This document shows positions 1 through 8,374 of a stretch of DNA of 64,000 bases, in pieces. Each line of letters begins with the position of its first letter. Position 1 is the first letter of the stretch. The stretch comes from Woronichinia naegeliana WA131. GTDB taxonomy: Bacteria; Cyanobacteriota; Cyanobacteriia; Cyanobacteriales; Microcystaceae. The stretch is taken from assembly GCA_025370055.1 (NCBI GenBank), contig CP073041.1, positions 1,178,001 to 1,242,000 on the forward strand. The letters run 5' to 3'. The position numbers were made by a program, and so were the translations under genes. The notes beneath the pieces were generated by a model that was given only the letters and a program-made list of their open reading frames with translations, did not search any database and was not told where the DNA came from.

Positions 1-156
1 CTCATGAGTTCCCTGTAAATATTTTAATGGTGTAAACATTGTGGGTTCTAGTAATTCAAACAACTCTTTTGTTATTTCAGGGATTTCTACCCCTGGCTGA
101 TTTGTCTTACGACGTAAGTCTGGGTTTCCTTTTCTCCGAGGATGTTGTCTTGCCAT
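1..156 (-). CDS. Partial transposase, N-terminal 52 residues
   Basis: An open reading frame starts with ATG at 156 and runs off the left edge of the window without a stop. The start is basic (MARQHPRRKGNPDLRRK) and is followed by an acidic helix (EITKELFELLEP) and FTPLKYLQGTHE. This resembles the beginning of cyanobacterial DDE transposases, but that assignment is from memory of such N termini, and the catalytic part lies outside the window. The A-rich stretch before the ATG fits an IS end. The family cannot be fixed from this piece, and a non-transposase protein is not excluded. Confidence 0.5.
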   Translation of the reverse strand, partial: MARQHPRRKGNPDLRRKTNQPGVEIPEITKELFELLEPTMFTPLKYLQGTHE

Positions 157-336
157 TTGTTTTTTGCTCACTTTTTTATATACTAACCTTTTTTTCAGCC
201 TACTCTTACTTCCGCCTGCTTTTAGGCTAATCTTTTGTGAGTAGGCATTTTGGCTTAAGTTGACACCAATGGCAGGATGCCCATCCCACGTTTTATATTT
301 AATTGTAACCAGCTACTTACCTCATAAGCTTGAAAT
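157..336. other. Intergenic region upstream of the transporter
   Basis: This spacer lies between the divergent partial transposase and the transporter. It probably contains the terminal region of the transposon to the left and the first copy of a 49-bp repeat (271-319). The overlapping 63- and 77-codon open frames here show no protein-like features. Confidence 0.5.
271..319 (+). repeat. 49-bp direct repeat, copy 1
   Basis: GGCAGGATGCC is followed by an AT-rich stretch ending in AACCAGCTACTTA. It matches 1945-1993 at 45 of 49 positions in the same orientation. The two copies bracket the transporter gene at 337-1884. Confidence 0.8.
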
Positions 337-1884
337 ATGGAATTAATTACTGAAATTCTGCTGAGAACGGGAGAACATCTCGTTTTAGTTCTGATTGCAA
401 TGGCAAGCGCGATCACGATCAGCATTCCTTTGGGAATTTTTATTACTCGCCAGAAACAGTCTGCCAAGCCCATTTTGGTGATTGCCAACGCTATTCAAAC
501 CATTCCCAGTCTGGCAATTTTTGGCTTTTTAATTACCGTTCCTCTGCTCGGTGGTATTGGTAAAGTTCCCGCTATTGTCGCCCTGACGCTCTATGCCCTC
601 TTGCCCCTCATCCTCAATACCTACACAGGGTTAAATCAAGTTGATCCAGGTTTCATCGAAGCGGGCTTATCGATGGGAATGAGTCGCAGACAGGTTTTGT
701 TTTATATTGAATTACCCCTCGCGCTCAACGTTATTCTGACAGGTATTCGAGTTTCGACTGTCATTTGTGTGGGCATTGCCACCATTGCGGCCGCGATCGG
801 GGCGGGAGGTTTGGGAACCTTTATTTTTCGGGGAATTTCAACAGTTAATAATCAACTTATTTTAGCAGGGGCCATTCCCTCTGCTTTGATTGCCCTAAGT
901 GCAGATTGGGGAATCGGTTGGTTAGAAAAACAATTAACCCGACGGACTCCTCGCCAACCTTTTTCTCGAAAAAAGCGATTAATTTGGTTGAGTTTAGCAG
1001 GATTTTTACTATTTAGCTCTATCGGTATTTTTTATCAACAAATAAACTTTAATAATAAAAGTGTTGGAGAAATTACGATTGGTTCTAAAAATTTCACGGA
1101 GCAGGTCATTTTAAGTGAAATATTAGCTCAACAAATTGAAAATAATACCAATTTAAAAGTTGATCGCAAGTTTAATTTAGGGGGAACGTTTATTTGCCAT
1201 GAAGCAGTTAAAGCGGGCAAAATTGCGGGTTATGTGGAATATACGGGAACGGCATTAACGGCGATTTTAAAAGAACCGATTATTAATAATTCCCAGGAAG
1301 TTTACCGTCTCGTTAAACAGGCCTATCAAGAACAATTGGCTTTAACGGTCTTTCCTTCTTTGGGCTTTGAAAATACCTTTGCGATCGTTATTCGTGGAGC
1401 CGATGCCCAACGTTTAAAGATTAAAACTCTTTCAGAAGCGGCTCGTTATACCAATCAATGGCAAGCAGGATTTGGCTACGAATTTTTAGCGAGAGAAGAT
1501 GGATTTCCTGGTTTAGCTAAAACCTACGGTTTAGAATTTGCCAAGGCTCCCAAGGAAATGGATTTGGGTTTAATGTATCGGGCTTTGGCGGATAAACAGG
1601 TAGATTTGGTAGCGGGAAATTCGACGGATGGTTTGATTCCTATTTTAAAGTTAGTGATTTTGCAAGATGATAAACATTATTTTCCGCCCTATGATGCGGT
1701 TCCTGTTTTTAATGAAAAAATTCTGCAAAAATATCCCCAATTACGCACGGCTGTTTTAAAATTATCGGGTCAAATTTCGGCGGAAGAAATGCAGCAATTA
1801 AATTATCAAGTTGATAATCAAGTTAAATCTGTGGAGGAATCTGCTAAGTCTTTTTTACAATCTAAGGGATTAATCAAGAATTAA
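337..1884 (+). CDS. Compatible-solute ABC transporter, permease fused to substrate-binding protein (OpuB/ProW-ProX type)
   Basis: The 515-residue protein is a fusion. Residues about 1-215 are a BPD_transp_1-type permease with several hydrophobic segments and the cytoplasmic EAA-like loop around EAGLSMGMSRRQVLFYIELP. After a further membrane span (about 227-248) residues about 260-510 form an OpuAC-type binding domain (ITIGSKNFTEQVIL, then YVEYTGTALTAIL), typical of glycine betaine, choline or proline binding proteins. The binding domain would therefore be tethered on the periplasmic side. Such fusions are known in the OpuB/ProU family. No ATPase subunit gene is adjacent, so it must be encoded elsewhere. 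The ATG at 337 starts directly in the first hydrophobic stretch. Substrate identity is inferred from the family only. Confidence 0.88.
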   Translation: MELITEILLRTGEHLVLVLIAMASAITISIPLGIFITRQKQSAKPILVIANAIQTIPSLAIFGFLITVPLLGGIGKVPAIVALTLYALLPLILNTYTGLNQVDPGFIEAGLSMGMSRRQVLFYIELPLALNVILTGIRVSTVICVGIATIAAAIGAGGLGTFIFRGISTVNNQLILAGAIPSALIALSADWGIGWLEKQLTRRTPRQPFSRKKRLIWLSLAGFLLFSSIGIFYQQINFNNKSVGEITIGSKNFTEQVILSEILAQQIENNTNLKVDRKFNLGGTFICHEAVKAGKIAGYVEYTGTALTAILKEPIINNSQEVYRLVKQAYQEQLALTVFPSLGFENTFAIVIRGADAQRLKIKTLSEAARYTNQWQAGFGYEFLAREDGFPGLAKTYGLEFAKAPKEMDLGLMYRALADKQVDLVAGNSTDGLIPILKLVILQDDKHYFPPYDAVPVFNEKILQKYPQLRTAVLKLSGQISAEEMQQLNYQVDNQVKSVEESAKSFLQSKGLIKN

Positions 1885-1944
1885 TTCTAGTAAGTGGGCT
1901 TAATTAATTGTTAGATCGTAGAACAGGCTTCTAGCCTGTGGACA

Positions 1945-1993
1945 GGCAGGATGCCTATCCTACATTTTATATTTAATTGCAACCAGCTACTTA
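1945..1993 (+). repeat. 49-bp direct repeat, copy 2
   Basis: This is the partner of 271-319. Just upstream lies a short dyad (ACAGGCTTCTAGCCTGT at about 1923-1939), so the repeat may be part of a larger dispersed palindromic repeat. The rest of the 1885-2143 spacer is AT-rich and contains one GCGATCGC site. Confidence 0.8.
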
Positions 1994-2143
1994 ATTAAAC
2001 AGAGGGCGATCGCATTTCTAAGCAATTTTACATCAGACTGGGCCTTGATTGATATCTCAAAAATTTAGAGTGTTGGTTTTGCCCGTCTCATCTTTAAGAT
2101 AAAATAAAAATGCTAAATTTAACCAAAAATTAGGGATATTGAT

Positions 2144-2356
2144 ATGGGCATAAAAGCTAAAGAAGTCATTAAGCAGATTACAGTCTCTTTAACCAGTGAT
2201 ATTTTTAATCAGTTACCTTCTCATCGTCGAGACGTTTGGATTCGGGAGGCGATCGCCGAAAAGTTACAACGAGAAAATCGGTTGATTGTCGGTTCTGCTG
2301 GGTACATCCCGGATAAAGTAGTACATAGAATCTGGGGTAAAATGGAAAAAAACTGA
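2144..2356 (+). CDS. Small ribbon-helix-helix-like protein, 70 aa
   Basis: The sequence begins MGIKAKEVIKQITVSLTSDI, where ITVSLTSDIFNQL could be the strand and first helix of a ribbon-helix-helix fold, followed by VWIREAIAEKLQREN as a second helix. Such small proteins often are antitoxins or autoregulators. Its stop codon overlaps the ATG of the next small gene by one base (TGATG at 2354-2358), so the two are translationally coupled. No toxin of a known family is recognisable downstream, so a toxin-antitoxin role is only a possibility. Confidence 0.6.
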   Translation: MGIKAKEVIKQITVSLTSDIFNQLPSHRRDVWIREAIAEKLQRENRLIVGSAGYIPDKVVHRIWGKMEKN

Positions 2357-2508
2357 TGAGCGAAAAAAGTATGTTACCGATTCCCCCAGAAGAAAAAGCA
2401 CTGTTAAAACAGCATCTCACCGAATCAGCTCGTATCCTGCGCAAATATACGGAACCAGAGAAACAGAAGGACTTTGGAAGCATCGAAGTATACTTCAAAC
2501 GTTCATAA
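2356..2508 (+). CDS. Small acidic/basic helical protein, 3' end rewritten by an IS insertion
   Basis: ATG at 2356 overlaps the previous stop. The product is 50 residues: a helical LPIPPEEKALLKQHLTES stretch and a charged KYTEPEKQKDFGSIE end. The IS630-type element begins at about 2491, inside this frame, so the last residues (YFKRS) are element-encoded. Removing the element and one TA copy joins GAAGTA to GTTGATTAA at 6522, giving a native end IEVVD and a 47-residue protein. Function unknown; it pairs with the ribbon-helix-helix-like gene. Confidence 0.5.
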   Translation: MSEKSMLPIPPEEKALLKQHLTESARILRKYTEPEKQKDFGSIEVYFKRS

Positions 2509-2836
2509 TCTGAGATTTATCAAAGCGTTGAAATCGTAAGGTGAGCAAAGAATCAAGCTCCTCCTTATATTTTACGTTAGCATCTTCAAGACATCCTGAA
2601 ATTGCTGCAGAAAACTGCGTAAAATTTTCATAATATTTTGCGTATAAACACTTCTTCTTCACAAACTTCCACAGTCTTTCAATTAAATTCAAGTTAGGAG
2701 AATAAGGAGGTAAGTACAGTAACTCTATTCCTAATGATTCTGCCAACTCCTGCACAATTCGGCATTTTTGATAACGAGCATTGTCTAATACCAACGTAAT
2801 CGGTATTAATAGTCCTAATTCTGCTATCTTTTCTAG
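2495..2836 (-). pseudogene. IS630-type transposase, C-terminal part
   Basis: This piece carries LVLDNARYQKC (second catalytic Asp region of DDE_3 domains) and YLPPYSPNLNLIERLWKFVKKK with the final Glu, both classical for IS630. It resumes in the frame ended at 5724 after removal of the IS4-type element and one copy of the ATCTTTTCTAG duplication. An apparent ATG further upstream lies inside the inserted element and is not the true start. Confidence 0.9.
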
Positions 2837-2849
2837 CTGACTTTTCCCG

Positions 2850-4102
2850 TTAAGTGCGGATTGCAAGCTGCCAGCCTTGGCAAAGGTCATGCAACTTCAA
2901 CCAACCGCGCCAAAGGACTTGGATACCGAGAGGAGTTTTACGACGATGTTCAAGATAACCACCAAGAAAAGCAACAGACTCGACAGCCCAAGCAACAGTC
3001 AAAATAGGGGGAAGTTTTTGAGAGGCGGCTGCTTTTAACACCTGAAGTTGAAGAGGATTAAGAATTTCAATCGCGAGAGCATCGGGCTGGGTACGATGAA
3101 GATAAGTAACGTGTAAAAGTTCAACAGCAATGACACTTAAAAAACCCAAAAGAGTTTTCATTCCATCAGAGGCAAGTCGATAACGCTCACTCTGACAACC
3201 AGACTTAAGGACTTTATGAAATTCTTCAACCCGCCATCGGTAGGTGTACCAACGAAGAATAGTGACAGCCATCTCAATAGTCTCAACAACTTCTGTAGTC
3301 AGAAGCATCCAAGATAAAGGAGTTTCGCCTTCGGGACAATCGATTTCTGTCGCATAAACAGCATAGACATTCAACGGGTCACGATTATCAAAACGATAGG
3401 GAGTTCGTAGATTAACTGAGCAAAATCGGACGGCAAGCTTAACCTTCCGTGCTTTTCTTTTTCCTGTACTCGGAATCTCGATTTCTTGATGAAAACGAAT
3501 CGGTTCTGATTCCAAATGTTGCCAAAGTCGTTCACTATTTTTGTCTAAACTACGATTATGAGACGCTCTGACCAGCACTCCTGTATGCTTGAGTTGACGC
3601 ACTGAGTCAAAGACTTCTGAAACATCTCCTTCTCTGTCAAATACATGAATTACCCTCGTTGAACTTTCTACCTGTTTCTCACAGGTGTTTAGAGCCTCTA
3701 CCCATTTGTAGGATTCTTTTTCCTCAAATGGTCTTTGACGAGCTGCTTTTCTTTGTTCTTTCTGTCTTTCTTTTTTCTGCTTCGCCGTTTCATCTGTTGG
3801 GGGCTTTTCTTTTACCTCCCTATTCCACAGTTTTTGCCATAATAAACCTAATACTTGTCCTTTTTCTGGCTCAATTGCTAAAGCACTATGCAGTATTAAT
3901 CCATTCCCTCCTTTTCCAGTCGGCCCATACCCTTCCCTTTTTTCCTTGATATTGCGATAATCTAAGAAGGTCGTATCTCCGACTGATAGCATTATCTTAT
4001 ATTCTTCTACGGCGGCAGTTGTCATTTCACAGTGCGGCTCTATTATCTTGACAAAGTCTGTTTTCGGATTCCCAAAAATTCATAGGCCCTCTTTAACTCG
4101 TT
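2850..4102 (-). pseudogene. IS4-family (Tn5-like) transposase, main part
   Basis: The frame contains VGDTTFLDY (first Asp), VFDREGD (second Asp) and the signature YTYRWRVEEFHKVLK, which matches Y-2-R-3-E-6-K, the mark of IS4-family transposases. Upstream of the internal ATG at 4025 the reading frame shifts by one base at a GGG run near 4071: Y-E-F-L is in one frame, G-N-P-K-T-D-F-V-K in the other. The gene is thus broken by a single-base deletion and by the IS1 at 4103. The frame also overlaps the left inverted repeat of its own element. Confidence 0.9.
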
Positions 4103-5379
4103 GGCACTGGTATCGTCTAGCTAGAAGCTACAAACGTTGCAATACGAGAGGTTCAAGAAATCAGGCGAATTTGGAGTAAGTCCTCCCAAGTTAACCCTTT
4201 TTCAATTATACCGAGAGCTACAGCAGGAACTTCTCTAGTCGTAAAATGGCTGCGAACAAAGTTATGAACCATCCAGAAAATATCTAGGACTCGCTGTAAT
4301 CCCACAACAGATTTAGCATAAGTATTTGTACGACGACGAAAGGCGGCTAAATAGCGTCGGATAGCACTATTAAATGCCTCAACGTGGTTGGCATGGATAT
4401 CCTTTTCTTCTGGTTTTTCTGTTGTCTCTGGATGTTCTGGTTTCGGAGTTTCTACTTTCTTTAGTTTACCCTCAGAATCTCGACGTTTACTACTCTTATT
4501 TTTTAGTCTTACCACCATACCTTTCGGTAATACTTTGGTGGGACGACCTCGCTTTCCAGTCCTTAATACTTCGTGACAAATATCAAATAGCAGTTGACTA
4601 TATCGCTTTTCTCCATCTGTAAATAACTGGAGAGATTCTGCACTCCTTTCAAATAATTCCGCTACCGTCATCATTGCTTCTAGAAATAATTTCTGCTCTT
4701 TTCGACCACATTTTAAATGCCAAATAAAGCGGCTAGCCCTCTCCATGAGCACGATTGTCCACCCCTCAGAGGCACTTGCTTCTTTATTTTTTCCAACTTT
4801 TGTGTATAGTTCATCCCCTTCTATTACTAATTTAACAAATTCATTCACTAAGGCGTATAAAAATAATGTCTCTTGTAATCCTGATAATTTCTTTTCCCAA
4901 TTCAATATTGTTGTTTTTGCGTAGCCGAATGCTCGGGCTGCTGCATTTAATCCTATTCCTTCCATTCTGGCTTTTAATACTTTTACAATTTCACTTAATG
5001 GGGTTTCTAAGCCAGCGATTACGCTACCATAAGTCTCAGCAAAACAAGAACTACATTCTTGACAAATGAACATTTTACGTTCCCCGTTACCTTTCGTTTG
5101 ATAATGAGAATGTATTTTTACGTTTTCACTATAGCAATGAGGACAGTTTTTCTTGAATAAGGCATCCTCTTTCTCTTGGCACAAGCCAACATCATTCAGG
5201 ATTTCCATAGAGCTTTTCTTTAATATTGACATTGTTTTCTGTTTCCTTCTTCTTTGATATAATGACAATAATGATAGTATAATAATAACGGGCCGATGTC
5301 TAGTCTTAAACTATTTTTCTATTTTCTCAAAGCCTTACACCATAACTTTTTCCAACTTTGATCAGACGATACCAGTTCC
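4103..5379 (-). mobile_element. IS1-family element, copy 1 (1277 bp)
   Basis: The ends GGCACTGGTATCGTCT (left) and GGAACTGGTATCGTCT (right, read inward) are imperfect inverted repeats with one mismatch. An 8-bp target duplication AACTCGTT lies at 4095-4102 and 5380-5387. It interrupts the IS4-type transposase gene. Copy 2 at 53329-54605 has the same length and ends. Confidence 0.93.
4153..5232 (-). CDS. IS1-family transposase, intact
   Basis: The 359-residue product starts with a zinc-ribbon (CPHC, about 30 residues later CQEC), then a helix-turn-helix like LNAAARAFGYAKTTILNWEKK, then a DDE domain (VIEGDELYTKVG, LFTDGEKRYSQLLF) and a C-terminal HVEAFNSAIRRYLAAFRRRTNTYAKS stretch. This layout fits IS1 transposases with an N-terminal zinc finger. 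I use the ATG at 5232, preceded by a purine-rich stretch; a TTG at 5268 would add 12 residues. The corresponding TGG codon is a TGA stop in copy 2, so copy 1 is the likely active source of the pair. Confidence 0.88.
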   Translation of the reverse strand: MSILKKSSMEILNDVGLCQEKEDALFKKNCPHCYSENVKIHSHYQTKGNGERKMFICQECSSCFAETYGSVIAGLETPLSEIVKVLKARMEGIGLNAAARAFGYAKTTILNWEKKLSGLQETLFLYALVNEFVKLVIEGDELYTKVGKNKEASASEGWTIVLMERASRFIWHLKCGRKEQKLFLEAMMTVAELFERSAESLQLFTDGEKRYSQLLFDICHEVLRTGKRGRPTKVLPKGMVVRLKNKSSKRRDSEGKLKKVETPKPEHPETTEKPEEKDIHANHVEAFNSAIRRYLAAFRRRTNTYAKSVVGLQRVLDIFWMVHNFVRSHFTTREVPAVALGIIEKGLTWEDLLQIRLIS

Positions 5380-5522
5380 AACTCGTTTCCTCCCTTAAAC
5401 ACTTCTGATAAGGCTTTTCCAAACCCCTCACTTAACTTTTTCCCAATCGAGAAGGCACGATTGTTTAGCCTCTCGTCTCCCAATTCACAACTGGCAAAGT
5501 TTTTTGTCCACCATTCCAACAT
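5380..5522 (-). pseudogene. IS4-family (Tn5-like) transposase, N-terminal fragment
   Basis: MLEWWTKNFASCELGDERLNNR is the N-terminal DNA-binding motif typical of Tn5-like transposases (W...F....LGD.RLN.R). The open frame continues into IS1 sequence to 5319. After excision of IS1 and one AACTCGTT copy it joins N-E-L-K-R-A-Y-E-F-L at 4102, the standard continuation of this family. Confidence 0.9.
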
Positions 5523-5723
5523 TTTTTGACCTGCCCTTTAAGATTTTCTCCATTTTACAGTCTCATACTCCCTTCATCCTTTGTTTTTGAAATTTGAACG
5601 ATAAGCGGGATGATGGCTTCAGAATATTTTTTTCCTGTCAAGAGAATCATTACTCAAACCCTTGCCAGATAAAGCCTCTAGAAGTTTGCATTGCTGGATT
5701 TTGGACTTAACGGGAAAAGTCAG

Positions 5724-6436
5724 ATCTTTTCTAGGAGTTCACAAACCTGAGTTCCCGTAATATAAGAACTGTTCGTTACCATAATTACTTCATGGGTAAT
5801 TGCATTTAATGCTCCTAACACATTAAAACGTTTTCTCCCTGATGGTGACTTAATAAAAATCCTCTTGAAGCACCATATAAAATTTACAAATGCTCCCATT
5901 ACAAAATGAGAGGCATCTACAAAGAAAACTGCCCTTTTTCCTGCTTTTGCCTCTTCTAGCCTTGGTTCTAGCTCTTTTTTCCTATAGCTATCCTGAGCTT
6001 CTACATCTGCTTTTGATGGAATTGTTCCCACCTTTAGACACCTCATTCCTATTGACTTTAAAAATTTTCTGACTTGCGTTGGACTTCTTTTTATTCCCGT
6101 TAATTCTTCTATTCTTTTTACTGCTTCATTTATTGTTGCTGGTGGATTTGACTCAAAATATGTCTCAATTTTCCCTTGATGCTCTGTTAACTCGCTTTTC
6201 GGGCGATTAAATTTTATTTCTTTTAGTTTTTCTATCCCGCCCTCTTGATAATCACGGATATAGCTTGTCACCGTATTTACTGAAACTCCTGCGAATTGAG
6301 CAATTTTTTGATGAGATAATCCCTGACTTTTTAACCATAAAACTTCCATCTTTAGCTGTACTCTAGGATGCGGGTGATTAAACCGACCGTAAGACAACAG
6401 TCTTTTGTCTTCTTCCGTAAATTCTAACTTAATCAT
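5724..6436 (-). pseudogene. IS630-type transposase, N-terminal part
   Basis: The sequence begins with a helix-turn-helix region (LKSQGLSHQKIAQFAGVSV, VNTVTSYIRDY), a second one (INEAVKRIEELTGIKRSPTQ) and the first catalytic Asp in VFFVDASHF. It stops where the IS4-type element entered, after VCELLEKI. The rest is at 2495-2836. Confidence 0.9.
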
Positions 6437-6567
6437 TTCTCAGCCTCTTGACTACTTTTTCTATTTTTACTATATTATCTCTTATTTTTAAAATTCGCAA
6501 CTTGTGACCGTGTTCAGTATAGTTGATTAATTGGCAATTTTCATAGCAAAACCCTTGCCAGTAAATA

Positions 6568-8254
6568 GGGCTTGCTGAAAAAGTCAAAAAACGAAAGAAA
6601 TGTGGGTTAGGGAAGTATGGACTGAAAAAGCATAGATAACTTATCCTTATGGAAACAAATCAAAATACAGATTTTGTTTAATCTATTGTTCCTTTCTGTC
6701 TAAAAAGGTCAACACAAATCACTCCTCACAAAAGAGAGGAAAATTAACACCATTTTTCACAAGAAAAACGACTCTACAACTTTTTACTTTTTGTCTTCTG
6801 AAGTAGAGTAGAAAGATTCATTACCAAAAAGTTCATCGCAATTACCGTTTCCGAGGTCTCAGGTAGTTTGGCCATCACTCGACCAAGACTAAATTTCCTC
6901 TTTCCCTGTCCGAATTTACCCTCAATGGCATTACGCACTCTTTCATCTGAGCGTGCCTCTTTCTTTTTTTCTTTGCTCACCTCTTTCGGCGGTCTTCCCA
7001 ATCGGGGACCACTCATTCTTATATCCCTTTCTTTACAATAAGCTCGATTCGCTTTTGTTCGATAGATTTTATCCACATGAACCGATTCCGGATAACATCC
7101 TGTTTCCCTTTTATATTCTTCTATTCGCGCTTGTAAATCTCCCGATTCGTTGTAATTATCCCAACTTAATTTGTCTAAGAAGACAAAGCCATTCACATTA
7201 CTTGCCGATATTTTAGCTCCAAACTCTACTGCTTTTCCCGCTTTTCCACGCACTATTGGACGCACGTGAGGTTGGCTTACACTCACAATTCTGTTTTCTA
7301 CTTTATTTGTCTTTTTTTCATACATTTCTAACTGTTGCTCATACACTTTTCCTATCGTTACAAGCTCTTCTTGCTCTTTTTGCGTTAGTTTTTCTAACTT
7401 TGCTCCCTCTTCTATCATTTTTTCTATATCAGACAAGTTTCTTTTTATATATCCTAGTTGTTTTTTTGTTCCTTTTCTTCTTTCTTTTTTTGACACACGA
7501 CGTTTTTTTGCTATGGCTAAGTACTCTTTTCTTGCCACTTCCCTATAAGTCCTCGGCTTTTCTTTCCTTTTCTCTTTTATTTCTTCATATTGCTTATCTA
7601 TTATTTTTTCTGTTTTTTCTCTGGCATCATTCAATATTCCTATATCCGTTGGATATTTTATATCTGCTGGTGTACAAGTCGCATCTAACAATAACTTTCC
7701 TTCATTTTCTTTTTTTTCTGACGCTACACCCGTCGCTTTTTTTCTATTTCTTTATTAATTTTATTTATTAATTCCATTCCTATTTTTTTACGAAAATGAA
7801 CCATCATTGACGCATTAAATGCTTCTTTGCTACTATAGCTTTCCATTCCTATAAAGTACTGTAAATAAGGGTTCTCTTTTATTTGTTCTACTGTTTCTCT
7901 GTCACTTTTTCCTGAAATTTCTTTGATAATTAATGCTCCTAATGCCATTCTAAATGATTTGGCTGGGGCTCCTTTTTTTTCTGTGAAGTTTTTTGCATAT
8001 TCTTCCTCATATTCTTCCCAGGGAATCATTTTTGACATTTCTATCCAACGATTTTCTTCGTCTAACTGCCCGCCGAACAGATTTTTCAAGTTTTCTGGTG
8101 TTTCAATTGAGTACTGTTGCTTTCGGTACATCTGCTTTCTCTCTTCTTAATGCAATGGTTTTGAGGCATTCTACCCTATTTTCGTGCATTCTAGCGGTTC
8201 TTAATTCGCCTACTATTTTTCTCCGTAAAGGTTTCAGCTTTTTTCAGCAAGCCC
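6568..8254 (-). mobile_element. IS5/IS1182-like element, copy A (1687 bp)
   Basis: The element begins GGGCTTGCTGAAAAAGTC and ends with the complement of GGGCTTGCTGAAAAA. It is flanked by a 6-bp duplication TAAATA (6562-6567, 8255-8260). It is one base shorter than copy C because of a one-base loss in the transposase gene. It landed 46 bp beyond the right TA of the IS630 element. Confidence 0.92.
6774..8131 (-). pseudogene. IS5/IS1182-like transposase, frameshifted (copy A)
   Basis: ATG at 8131 opens the same protein as copy C (452 aa), with an InsH/DUF772-like N-terminal domain (FRMALGALIIKEISGKSDRE). In the coding strand the run of eight A in the E-K-K-A-T region is seven A here (around 7736), so the first frame ends after E-K-K-R-R-V and the C-terminal DDE half (6774-7691) is out of frame. 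Slippage on the A7 tract could still yield some full-length product, but the intact copies argue for simple inactivation. Confidence 0.88.
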
Positions 8255-8260
8255 TAAATA

Positions 8261-8374
8261 CATCGAGCCTTTTGTATCTTTGACTACATTCTGAATTTGG
8301 AATTGCTGATGTTAATAAACCTTAGACAACTAAAGCAACTCCCGCACATCCGCTACCTGACCCGCGATCGCTGA
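8261..8374. other. Short spacer, nothing recognised
   Basis: It lies between IS copy A and the 3' end of the CyRepA-like gene and contains one GCGATCGC site. No gene or clear signal is visible. Confidence 0.5.

Larger units (their letters stand above)
2837..5723 (-). mobile_element. IS4-family element inserted in the IS630 transposase, itself carrying IS1
   Basis: Perfect 19-bp inverted repeats (CTGACTTTTCCCGTTAAGT at 2837-2855, complement at 5705-5723) are flanked by a perfect 11-bp target duplication ATCTTTTCTAG (2826-2836 and 5724-5734). An 11-bp duplication fits the IS4 family. Without the nested IS1 and one copy of its 8-bp duplication the element is about 1.6 kb. Confidence 0.93.
2491..6519 (-). 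mobile_element. IS630/Tc1-type insertion sequence, interrupted by two nested elements
   Basis: The ends carry related inverted sequences, TACTTCAAACG at the left and TACTGAACACG read inward from the right, each preceded by a TA dinucleotide (2489-2490 and 6520-6521). TA duplication is the hallmark of IS630/Tc1 elements. Its transposase gene is split into 5724-6436 (N-terminal) and 2495-2836 (C-terminal) by the IS4-type element at 2837-5723. Exact ends are inferred from the TA rule. Confidence 0.75.

Noticed and set aside
2144-2508. A complete toxin-antitoxin locus
   Set aside because: The first product could be an antitoxin, but the second has no recognisable toxin motif, so I kept it only as a possibility.
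7256-7771. 171-codon plus-strand frame rich in Phe and Leu inside IS copy A (and similar frames in copies B and C)
   Set aside because: It is antisense to the Lys/Glu-rich spacer of the transposase; the hydrophobic look comes from reading A-rich DNA in reverse.
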